Origin: Limiplasma sp034927815
GTDB lineage: Bacteria; Bacillota; Clostridia; Christensenellales; Aristaeellaceae
NCBI GenBank assembly: GCA_034927815.1
Contig: JAYFPK010000008.1
Span: 343,775-407,774, forward strand
DNA length: 64,000 nt
Reading direction: 5' to 3'
Shown here: piece after piece, positions 9,284-16,371 of the stretch
Position numbering within the stretch: the first letter of the stretch is position 1
Layout: each line of letters starts with the position of its first letter
Made by a program: the position numbers and the translations under genes
Notes under the pieces: model-generated
The model's database searches: none
The model's input: only the letters and a program-made list of their open reading frames with translations
Told to the model about the DNA's origin: nothing

Positions 9284-10393
9284 ATGAAGGAGATCATCCG
9301 GTGTACCCGCTGCGTGATGGACAATGCTTCCGACCCCACCATCCGTTTTGATGAGAAGGGCCAATGCAATTATTGCACCCAGGCGCTGGCTGAAAAGGAT
9401 TCCCTCTACTTCCCCAATGAGGAGGGGGCCCGGAAGCTGGACGCGTTGGTGGATACCCTGAAACGGGAGGGCCAGGGCAAGGAGTTCGACTGCGTCATGG
9501 GCCTTTCCGGAGGCCTGGACAGCAGCTACTTGCTCTACCTGGGGCATCAGAAGGGCCTGCGGATTTTGGGCGTGCACATCGACGACGGCTTTGACACGGA
9601 CATCAGCAAGGCCAATTTGCGCAAGCTGGTGGAGGCCACAGGCATCCGGTACGTGGTGGTGGCTCCGGACGGGCCCCAGTTCTATAACCTGAGCAAGGCC
9701 TATATGCGGGCGGGGGTGGCGAATCTGGCCGCGCCCCAGGACAACGTGCTCTTTGCGGAAATCTACACCCTGATGCGGCAAAAGAGGATCAAGTACTTTT
9801 TAAGCGGCGGCAACTGGGCCCTGGAGTGCATCCTTCAGCAGGGCAATACCCACACCGCCAACGACGTGGTAAACATGAAGGACATCAACCGCCGCTTTGG
9901 GAACACAAACCTTAGCAAGCTCAAGCTCCTGACCGCCTACCGGCGGCTATGGGACCAGCTGGCCCTGGGCATCCAAAGCCCCCGGCCCCTGAACTACATC
10001 GACTACAACAGGAAAAGGGCCTTTGCGGAATTGAAGGCCTTCTGCGGGTTTGAGTACTATGGCCGCAAGCACCTGGAAAACGTGTTCACGGCCTTTGTCC
10101 AGCTGGTGTGGTTCCCGGAAAAATTCGGGGTGGACAAGCGCACCTCCCACCTGAGCAGCATGATCGCCAGCGGGCAGATGACCCGGGAGGAAGCCTTGCA
10201 GGAGCTGGCCGAGCCGCTCTACGACGAGGCCATGATGGCGGGCTACCTCGCCCAGATCAAGGAAAAGCTGCAAATGTCCGATGAGGAGTATGAGCGGATC
10301 ATGGCGGCCCCCGCCCATGAGCATACGGACTACCGCATTGATCCCATGCTGGTGGCGGCCCGGTGGCTGCGGCTGGGGTTCAAAAAGGGATAG
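9284..10393 (+). CDS. N-acetyl sugar amidotransferase (WbpG/LegX-like)
   Basis: 369 residues. An N-terminal CTRCVMD...CNYC cysteine pair set and an ATP-pyrophosphatase loop LSGGLDSS (about residues 70-77) identify the family that converts an acetamido group on a nucleotide sugar to an acetamidino group, as in pseudaminic/legionaminic-type and Pseudomonas O-antigen sugars. In known systems ammonia comes from a HisH/HisF-like pair. No such pair is next to this gene. I chose the ATG at 9284 because of the AAGGAGGCGG ahead of it; the open frame upstream is non-conserved. It diverges from the glycan operon and precedes a flippase-like gene, so it probably modifies the sugar of that glycan. Confidence 0.88.
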   Translation: MKEIIRCTRCVMDNASDPTIRFDEKGQCNYCTQALAEKDSLYFPNEEGARKLDALVDTLKREGQGKEFDCVMGLSGGLDSSYLLYLGHQKGLRILGVHIDDGFDTDISKANLRKLVEATGIRYVVVAPDGPQFYNLSKAYMRAGVANLAAPQDNVLFAEIYTLMRQKRIKYFLSGGNWALECILQQGNTHTANDVVNMKDINRRFGNTNLSKLKLLTAYRRLWDQLALGIQSPRPLNYIDYNRKRAFAELKAFCGFEYYGRKHLENVFTAFVQLVWFPEKFGVDKRTSHLSSMIASGQMTREEALQELAEPLYDEAMMAGYLAQIKEKLQMSDEEYERIMAAPAHEHTDYRIDPMLVAARWLRLGFKKG

Positions 10394-10437
10394 CGGCGGC
10401 CCCGGGGCTCCCGGGGAGGGCCGTCCTGCCCCTGTTT

Positions 10438-10467
10438 TGGAAAGAAGGCATCTGGAAAGAAGGCATT
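10438..10467 (+). repeat. Tandem 15-bp duplication carrying the ribosome binding site
   Basis: Two consecutive 15-nt units (10438-10452 and 10453-10467) differ at one base. Each contains GGAAAGAAGG, so the Shine-Dalgarno region of the next gene is duplicated. Confidence 0.8.
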
Positions 10468-10472
10468 TCCCC

Positions 10473-11462
10473 TTGAAAAAGCCGGACTGGAAGAAAACCG
10501 CCTCTTTGGCGCTGCTGCTGGTGATGCTGGGGCTGCTGGCGGCCTATGTGTACAATAACCGGGCGGACATGGAGAGGCTGCTGCGGCTGGACGCGGCCAC
10601 CGTGGCGCTGCTGGTGGCCCTGGCGGTGGGCAGCGCCTTGGTGAACTGCGTGTACCACCTGGTGATCCTGCGGACCTATGGGCTGCCCCTGGACCTTACG
10701 GACTGGATGGGGGTGGTCAGCGTCAGCAACGTCATCGCCTACGTGCTGCCCCTGCGGGCGGACCTGGTGTTTTCCGCCGCCTACTACAAGCGGGTGAAGG
10801 GCCTGGCCTATACCAAATCCGTCAGCATGGCGGCTGGGAACGTCGTCTTTGGGGTGGCGTTTTCGCTGTTGCAGATTTTGGTGGCTCTGCTCTTCCTGGG
10901 CTTTCTCAAGGGCCAGTGGCCGCCGGTGCTGTGGGCCCTGTGGGGGCTGGGCACGGCGGCGCTGGCGGCCTTCACCGCCCTGGCCCTGTGGGCCCCGGGG
11001 AAGAACCCCAAAATTTTGCAAAAGTACCGTCTGCTGGGGGAAGTGGCCCAGGGCTTCACCGCCCTGCTGCGCAACCGGGCTATGCTCTGGCGGCTGCTGG
11101 GCTGCCTCGTGGCCAACAACATCTTCCAGCTGCTGCTCTACCAGCTGTGCTTTGCCTCCATCGGCCACCCGGTGACCTTGTATGAGGCGCTGTTTTACAA
11201 CAGCGTCAGCTGGCTGTCCAGCATCGTAGCTATTGTGCCGGGGAACATCGGCATCAAGGAGGGGGTCATGGGGCTGTCCACGCTGTTGATGGGGATTTCG
11301 GTGCCAACCGGCGTAGCGGCGTCCCTTTTGCAGCGGGTGGCCCTGATGGCGGCCCACCTGCTGCTGGGGGCTGCCTTTGCCTGGCCGGTGTACCGCCGCT
11401 TCCGCCGGGGAACGGAGCCCCGGCAGGGGCCTTCGGGCTCCCCGGCCGCTCCGGCCCCATAA
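10473..11462 (+). CDS. YbhN/AglD-type flippase-like membrane protein (PF03706)
   Basis: 329 residues with about eight hydrophobic helices in the order seen in the lysylphosphatidylglycerol-synthase transmembrane family. Markers are the central VSNVIAYVLPLRADLVF-like stretch and the late SSIVAIVPGNIGIKEG. In well-studied relatives this module flips amino-acylated lipids or is associated with glycan lipid carriers. I chose TTG at 10473, nine bases after a GAAAGAAGG, because a start further upstream would overlap the previous gene and add unrelated sequence. It lies 79 bp after the amidotransferase and probably shares its promoter. Confidence 0.82.
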   Translation: MKKPDWKKTASLALLLVMLGLLAAYVYNNRADMERLLRLDAATVALLVALAVGSALVNCVYHLVILRTYGLPLDLTDWMGVVSVSNVIAYVLPLRADLVFSAAYYKRVKGLAYTKSVSMAAGNVVFGVAFSLLQILVALLFLGFLKGQWPPVLWALWGLGTAALAAFTALALWAPGKNPKILQKYRLLGEVAQGFTALLRNRAMLWRLLGCLVANNIFQLLLYQLCFASIGHPVTLYEALFYNSVSWLSSIVAIVPGNIGIKEGVMGLSTLLMGISVPTGVAASLLQRVALMAAHLLLGAAFAWPVYRRFRRGTEPRQGPSGSPAAPAP

Positions 11463-11496
11463 CCCCTCCCCCCCAAAGCAAACCGAGGTGAACGAC

Positions 11497-12249
11497 ATGC
11501 AATCCCAATCCCCCCTTCTCAAAACCTATCAGGAAACCTTTCTTCTGCGCACCACCCACTGCGATTTCACAGGGCATTGGCGCCCGAGCGATATTCTGGC
11601 CGTGATGCAGGAAATGGCGGGCACCCACGCCCATTTGCTGGGCTGTGGCCGGAAGGAGACCCTGAAGGAAAACATCGTCTGGGTGCTGTCCCGGACGGAG
11701 CTGGTGATGGACCGGTATCCTGTTATCGGGGAGACCCTTCGGGTGGAAACCTTCCCCGCGGCCAATAAGCGCTGGTTTTTTCCCCGGTATTTTGTTTTTT
11801 ATGATGAAAAGGACCGGGTTATCGGCAAGGCCGGGACCCTGTGGCTGCTGATGGATTTTGTGCAGCGCAAGATGGCTATCTCCCAGCAGGTCCTGGGGTG
11901 CATGCCCGACAATTCGGACCTGGTCCCCCTTTTGGGGATGCCCGGCAACATCCCGCCGGTGGCTGGGGAAGCCCTCCTTTCCACCCACATGCCCGTGTAT
12001 ACCGATCTTGACGTAAACGGCCACGTGAACAACACCCGCTACGGGGACTGGCTGTGCAACGCCTTGGGCATCCAGGCCATGAGAGAAAGCGAAATCGCCC
12101 ATTTGCTGATCCATTACAGCCGGGAGATTCTCCCCGGTAGCGAAATGACCTTGGGGCTCCAGCGGGAGGCGGAGGCCTTCCGCCTCTGGGGCGAGGCGGA
12201 AGGGGAAAAGCATTTTGACATGGGCGGCGTCCTTCGGGCCCGGGCATAG
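11497..12249 (+). CDS. Acyl-ACP thioesterase
   Basis: 250 residues forming two hotdog domains, as in plant FatA/FatB and their bacterial homologues (PF01643). It hydrolyses acyl-ACP to free fatty acid in the cytoplasm. The C-terminal hotdog carries TDLDVNGHVNNTRYGDW, containing the Asn/His catalytic motif of this family. Translation probably starts at the ATG at 11497, six bases after CGAGGTG; a GTG three codons upstream is a weaker alternative. It follows the flippase gene by 34 bp, so it may be co-transcribed, although no functional link is evident. Confidence 0.9.
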   Translation: MQSQSPLLKTYQETFLLRTTHCDFTGHWRPSDILAVMQEMAGTHAHLLGCGRKETLKENIVWVLSRTELVMDRYPVIGETLRVETFPAANKRWFFPRYFVFYDEKDRVIGKAGTLWLLMDFVQRKMAISQQVLGCMPDNSDLVPLLGMPGNIPPVAGEALLSTHMPVYTDLDVNGHVNNTRYGDWLCNALGIQAMRESEIAHLLIHYSREILPGSEMTLGLQREAEAFRLWGEAEGEKHFDMGGVLRARA

Positions 12250-12261
12250 GAAACCCTTCCA

Positions 12262-12490
12262 AGTCATGACCACCGGCTGGGCCGGTGTCTTGATTAAGCC
12301 CTAAAGGGGCCTAGAACTAGCGAAGCGTCTTAAGCCGCATCGAAATCTTGTCAGCTGCTTACTCCTGCCCCACTATCCATAAATGGACGGAATTCCTGGC
12401 TGGTGTTATCCCCTAGGGCCTCCTCATAAACCGGGAGAGTTTTGGGCAACGCGTAAGCTTTGCCTCCCCCGGCTAAGCCGGGGGTTTACT
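12262..12490 (+). mobile_element. Candidate non-autonomous IS200/IS605-like remnant
   Basis: A 230-bp non-coding block between the thioesterase gene and pfkA's terminator. It starts with the hairpin CACCGGC-TGG-GCCGGTG (12271-12287), followed by a GCCC/GGGC mini-stem (12298-12310). It ends with the 8-bp hairpin CCCCCGGC-TAA-GCCGGGGG (12466-12484) and then a T-rich run. Hairpins of this kind mark both ends of IS200/IS605 elements and their guide-RNA regions. No TnpA or TnpB reading frame is present. The assignment rests on remembered resemblance, and the right hairpin might simply be the thioesterase terminator. Confidence 0.4.
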
Positions 12491-12505
12491 TTATCCAACG
12501 GCAAC

Positions 12506-12529
12506 AGGCGGGCGCTTTCGCGCCCGCCT
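12506..12529 (-). terminator. Terminator hairpin of pfkA
   Basis: A perfect 10-bp stem (12506-12515 with 12520-12529) with a TTTC loop, 23 bp past the pfkA stop. Confidence 0.7.
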
Positions 12530-12552
12530 GCCGCTATTGAGAAAGAACCTCT

Positions 12553-13602
12553 TTACAGCTTGTTCACCAGCTCGTACAGCTCCCGGTCAAAGTGCTTTTG
12601 CATGTTCAGCGCGTCCGCGATGGGCATGCTGAACACCCGGCCATGGCGAACGCCCACCGCCTGGTTGGTGATGCCCCGGTTCAAAAGCCGGACCGCCATG
12701 TTCCCGGCCTCAAAGGCAAAGGCGCTGTCGTAAGCGGTGGGAATCGCCCCCCGCTGGGTGTACCCGATCACCGTGGCGCGGACCTCCGCCCCGCCGCATT
12801 TGCGCTTGAGGATGCTGGCCAGCCGCTCCGCGGAAATGGGCTCCCCCTCGTGGACGGGCTTTCCATTTGCGCTGAGGAATTTGCGCCAGTCGAAGGGCTT
12901 CATCTTGTGCCAGCAATGCTCCCCCATCACCAGCGTGGCCCGGGTGTTGCCAGCGGCGATGAGGCTGTTCAACCGGGCCGCCAGCGCGTCCACGTCCCAT
13001 TCCATCTCGGGCACCACCACCATTTCCGCCCCGGTGGCGATGGCCGTGCGCATGGCGATATCGCCGGCATTGCGGCCCATGACCTGTACCACGGCGGGCC
13101 GGTCATGGCTGCGGCTGGTGGCCCGCACCGAGCGGACCGCGTCCACGCAGACGTTTACGGCGGTGTCATAGCCCAGGGTCGATTCGGTATAGCCCAGGTC
13201 GTTATCGATGGTGCCGGGGATGCAGACGCAGGGAATGCCCAGCTCGCTGAGGCGAAGCGCCCCCTGGAAGCTGCCGTCTCCCCCGATGACCACCAAGGCG
13301 TCTATGCCGATCTTGCGCAGGTTCTCGGCGGCCTCCCGCTGTACCTCCGGCTTTTTGAACTCCTCGCAGCGGGCGGTACGCAAAAAAGTACCCCGCTGGT
13401 CGGCAATATCCAGCACCGTTTCCAAATCCAGCAGCGTGATATCGTCCTCCGGATCGTCGCTGAGGCCCAAAAGGCCGTTATAGCCCCGCTTAATGCCCAT
13501 CAGCTGGATCCCATACATGGCCGCCGAGCGGGCCACGCTCACCACAGCCGCGTTCATGCCAGGGCTGTCGCCGCCGCTGGTTAAAATGCCAATCTTCTTC
13601 AT
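12553..13602 (-). CDS. pfkA: ATP-dependent 6-phosphofructokinase
   Basis: 349 residues. It phosphorylates fructose-6-phosphate in glycolysis. The start MKKIGILTSGGDSPGMNAA, the nucleotide loop VVIGGDGSFQGA and the catalytic PGTIDNDL are all present. A Gly after GGD, together with PGTIDND rather than PKTIDND, points to ATP rather than pyrophosphate as phosphoryl donor. The ATG at 13602 has AAGGAGCGAG ahead of it, and the upstream open frame is GC-rich, non-conserved sequence. It is monocistronic, with its own promoter and terminator. It is slightly longer than the 320-residue Bacillus enzyme. Confidence 0.95.
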   Translation of the reverse strand: MKKIGILTSGGDSPGMNAAVVSVARSAAMYGIQLMGIKRGYNGLLGLSDDPEDDITLLDLETVLDIADQRGTFLRTARCEEFKKPEVQREAAENLRKIGIDALVVIGGDGSFQGALRLSELGIPCVCIPGTIDNDLGYTESTLGYDTAVNVCVDAVRSVRATSRSHDRPAVVQVMGRNAGDIAMRTAIATGAEMVVVPEMEWDVDALAARLNSLIAAGNTRATLVMGEHCWHKMKPFDWRKFLSANGKPVHEGEPISAERLASILKRKCGGAEVRATVIGYTQRGAIPTAYDSAFAFEAGNMAVRLLNRGITNQAVGVRHGRVFSMPIADALNMQKHFDRELYELVNKL

Positions 13603-13668
13603 GTATGCTCGCTCCTTCATTCTCACGGCAAGCGCAGGCCGCTCCAAGGGCCGCCGCCCGCCTACACC

Positions 13669-13697
13669 AGTATAGCAAGGCGGCGGGGCAAGCGCAA
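13669..13697 (-). promoter_or_regulatory. Sigma-A promoter of pfkA
   Basis: TTGCGC (13697-13692), 17-bp spacer and TATACT (13674-13669) on the minus strand. A TG precedes the -10 (TGCTATACT), giving an extended -10. Confidence 0.65.
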
Positions 13698-13714
13698 GCC
13701 CTTCCCGCCCTGGA

Positions 13715-14659
13715 TTATAGGGTTTCCTGGGAAAGGCCCGCCGGCTGCTGGCCCCCTTGGGCCAGGGCGGCGTAGCTAGGGTCCACCCCGCCCACATGCT
13801 TCAGGTAGGCCGTAGGGCTAAGGCCCACCACCTGCTTAAACTGCTTGCTGAAATGATAGGGGTCCGGCATGCCCACCTCCACCCCTGTCTGCTTGACGTT
13901 CATGCCGCTGCGAAGGAGGGTTTTGGCCCGCTCCATCTTCAAAAACTGCAAATAGCCCAGGGGCGGGATGTCCAGCTCGGAGGAGAAGCGCTTGCGGAAG
14001 GTCTCCACAGGCATGCGGCTGATGGCCGCCATCTCCGCCAGGGAGAAGGAGTCCTTATACTGGTTCGCCCTGAGGGTATCCACCACCCGGGCGATTTCGT
14101 GGCTGAGGGTGACGGAGGTGGCGATGCTCTGGCCGCTGTGGGCCGCAATGATGCCCCAAAGCAGCTGGGCCAGCTGATAGCTGGCGTCCCCCGTTCCGGA
14201 ATGGCGCACCAGCACTTGCACGATCTGGCGGGTCAGCTGCAGCTGGGTGGGCAGCATGCCCTGCCGGGCGGGCAAGGCGCTCAGCGCGTTCATCTGCCTT
14301 AGGAAGCTCTGGGTCAGGGGCCCCCTGAGGGAGAACCAGAGCAGGCGCGAATCCTTGGCGTTTTCCAAGCAGCAGTTTTGCTGCTGCGGAGGGATGACCA
14401 AGCAATCCCCTTTTTTCAGGAGATAGGCCTCCTCCCCAAACCGGAACTGAAGACTATCCTCTTCCAGAATCAGCCACTGGTAAAAAGGGGAAACGCAGAG
14501 CTGGTACCGCTCCTCCTGGAGCATTGCGCTGCCCGCGCTATGAATCCAAACGCCGCTTTGCTGTACCAGGGGATTGGGAATATGGATCCCCTCCACAAAA
14601 ACACCGGGGTCCGCATCGGGCGTCTGGGGCGGCAGAGAAATAAACATCGTGCTTGGCAT
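13715..14659 (-). CDS. AraC family transcriptional regulator
   Basis: 314 residues. The N-terminal half looks like a cupin-type sensing domain (LKKGDCLVIPP). The last 100 residues contain two helix-turn-helix motifs, FSLAEMAAISRMPVETFRKRF and the typical GMPDPYHFSKQFKQVVGLSPTAYLK, characteristic of AraC/XylS DNA-binding domains. The ATG at 14659 follows AAAGGA, and a TTGACA-type promoter lies upstream. The effector and targets are unknown. The downstream pfkA has its own promoter, so the two are probably separate units, although pfkA regulation cannot be excluded. Confidence 0.88.
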   Translation of the reverse strand: MPSTMFISLPPQTPDADPGVFVEGIHIPNPLVQQSGVWIHSAGSAMLQEERYQLCVSPFYQWLILEEDSLQFRFGEEAYLLKKGDCLVIPPQQQNCCLENAKDSRLLWFSLRGPLTQSFLRQMNALSALPARQGMLPTQLQLTRQIVQVLVRHSGTGDASYQLAQLLWGIIAAHSGQSIATSVTLSHEIARVVDTLRANQYKDSFSLAEMAAISRMPVETFRKRFSSELDIPPLGYLQFLKMERAKTLLRSGMNVKQTGVEVGMPDPYHFSKQFKQVVGLSPTAYLKHVGGVDPSYAALAQGGQQPAGLSQETL

Positions 14660-14723
14660 GCTTTGGTCCTTTCCGCGAGGCGCAGGGCGCGGTACATACA
14701 CTCTCCTGCTTACACCGGTAAAA

Positions 14724-14753
14724 GTATTGTAAGGCTGAGGCAAGAATCTTGTC
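14724..14753 (-). promoter_or_regulatory. Sigma-A promoter of the AraC gene
   Basis: TTGACA (14753-14748), 18-bp spacer and TACAAT (14729-14724) on the minus strand, 65 bp before the start. Confidence 0.65.
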
Positions 14754-14836
14754 AAGAGATGGATGTCGGTTATTATCCCATTTTCTGCCAATATGTACAA
14801 GGCCCACAAAGGGATTTTGTAGATTTTTTCGGAAGG

Positions 14837-15685
14837 TTATTTCTGGGCCCGTACCCAGGCCACCGCCAGGACTCCTTGACCCGTATGCGTTCCCACCACG
14901 GGCCCCACGCCGATCTCCCGCACGTCGTCCCCCAAAAGGCCCTTTTGGTCCAGTGCTTCCCGCAGATCCGCCAGCTCCCCGGGGGCCCTGGCGGAGGCGA
15001 GGTGAACGGGGTACTTCGGGTCCCTGGGCTCCGCCAGAAGCTGCTTGGCGAACCATTCGTGACTTCTGCGCTTGCCCCGGGTAAGGCCGTCCTGCCCCAG
15101 CTTGCCCTCATTGAGGCGCAGCATGGGCTTGAGGTTCAGGGTTGTGCCCAAAAGGGCCCTGGTTCCCGAGAGGCGGCCGCCCATGACCAGATGCTTCAGG
15201 TCCTCCACCTGGCCCACCAAGGAGATCCGGCCTTTCAGCGCATCCATGCGCAGGGCGATTTCCTCCACCGGCAGGTCGTTTCCCCTTAAGCGGGCGGCTT
15301 CCCAGATCAGAAGCTGCTGCCCCAAAGAGGCGTTCCTTGAGTCCACCAGAAAAATCCGGGAGGAATCCGGCTGCATATCCCGGGCGATGAGGGCGCTTTG
15401 ATACGTGCCGGAAAGCTTGCTGCTGCCGGTAATGCACAGCACGTCGTCCCCCTTTGCCAGCGCCTCCTGGAACGCCCCGGCAAAGGCCTCCGGGGTCACC
15501 TGGCTGGTTTTGGGCAACACCTTCACATTGGCCATCTTATGGTAAAACTGGTCCAGGGTGAGGTCCACGCCGTCCAAAAAACTCTCCTCCCCAAAAAGGA
15601 TGTGCTGGGGAAGGACCACCACCCCTTCCCGGCGGGCTTCCTCCTGCCGGATATCGCTCATGCTGTCGGTAACGATTTGAATCAT
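14837..15685 (-). CDS. DegV family fatty-acid-binding protein
   Basis: 282 residues, normal for DegV. It opens IQIVTDSMSDI and carries TSQVTPEAF, CITGSSKLSGTYQSA and VDSRNASLGQ, the usual lipid-binding signature set. Family members (FakB) bind a fatty acid and present it to the FakA kinase for phosphorylation. The ATG overlaps the marR stop by ATGA (15682-15685), so the two are coupled. The pairing with a MarR regulator whose sites resemble those of fatty-acid regulators suggests lipid-responsive control, which is an inference. Confidence 0.9.
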   Translation of the reverse strand: MIQIVTDSMSDIRQEEARREGVVVLPQHILFGEESFLDGVDLTLDQFYHKMANVKVLPKTSQVTPEAFAGAFQEALAKGDDVLCITGSSKLSGTYQSALIARDMQPDSSRIFLVDSRNASLGQQLLIWEAARLRGNDLPVEEIALRMDALKGRISLVGQVEDLKHLVMGGRLSGTRALLGTTLNLKPMLRLNEGKLGQDGLTRGKRRSHEWFAKQLLAEPRDPKYPVHLASARAPGELADLREALDQKGLLGDDVREIGVGPVVGTHTGQGVLAVAWVRAQK

Positions 15686-16125
15686 GAATGCTCCAACTCC
15701 TTGACGGTAAAATACTGGTCCACACGGTCCAGGGCCTTGATCAAAACCGCCAGCTCGTCGCCGCTGACCAGGCCCATGACCGCCTCCACCATCTCCCGGT
15801 GAAAGGCTTGATGCTTGCGTTGAATTTCCAATGCCTTCTCCGTAGGCCGCAGATAGATGACCCGCCGGTCCTCCACGCTCCTCTCCCGGAGCAAATACCC
15901 CTTGCGCTCCAGGGTGGTTACCGCCACGGACAGGGAACCCGGGGTTACGTGAAGCTGCTGGGCAAGGGGGGTCATGCGCGGCTCCCGGGCCTCGCACACC
16001 GCCTCGATGACATGGACTTCCCGGATGCTCAGGCCGGGAACGCTGAGGGTCCGCTCCTCAATGCGCAGGATGTGGTTGAATAACGTGACCAGCATCTGGT
16101 TGAGGGTGGCGCGGGCTGAAAGCAT
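15682..16125 (-). CDS. MarR family transcriptional regulator
   Basis: 147 residues with the winged-helix MarR fold: LSIREVHVIEAV, the recognition-helix region TPLAQQLHVTPGSLSVAV, and the wing LLRERSVEDRRVIYL. I chose the ATG at 16125 because GAAAGGAGG precedes it; a longer frame would start inside the operator. It is the first gene of a two-gene operon with degV. Two identical palindromes in its leader and promoter region argue strongly for autoregulation. The ligand is unknown; a fatty acid or acyl-CoA/ACP would fit the partner gene. Confidence 0.9.
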   Translation of the reverse strand: MLSARATLNQMLVTLFNHILRIEERTLSVPGLSIREVHVIEAVCEAREPRMTPLAQQLHVTPGSLSVAVTTLERKGYLLRERSVEDRRVIYLRPTEKALEIQRKHQAFHREMVEAVMGLVSGDELAVLIKALDRVDQYFTVKELEHS

Positions 16126-16145
16126 GGCGGCCTCCTTTCGGTTTG

Positions 16146-16237
16146 TTTGAAGTTCAAAGGACATGCCCTCTTTTTTGAACCTCAATTCTTTGAAGTTCAA
16201 ACGAACGGATTATAGCACCGGGATTTTTTCCTGTCAA
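16146..16237 (-). promoter_or_regulatory. marR-degV promoter with paired MarR operators
   Basis: On the minus strand, TTGACA (16237-16232), 17-bp spacer and TATAAT (16214-16209) form a perfect sigma-A promoter. Two identical 13-bp palindromes TTTGAAGTTCAAA lie at 16189-16201 (over the expected transcription start) and 16146-16158 (in the leader). A degenerate third half-site TTTGAAC sits between them. This is the layout expected for repression by the MarR protein encoded immediately downstream. Confidence 0.8.
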
Positions 16238-16371
16238 GGGGATAAAAGCGCTTTGGCGCCAGCCCTTTATCCCTTGAAAACGCTGCTTTCTTGCAGCAAT
16301 TTCCAACATAGCAAGGGGTTTTTTCGTCAACGCTTGGCCTAGACATTTCAAGCGGAAATGAGGCGCAGGGC

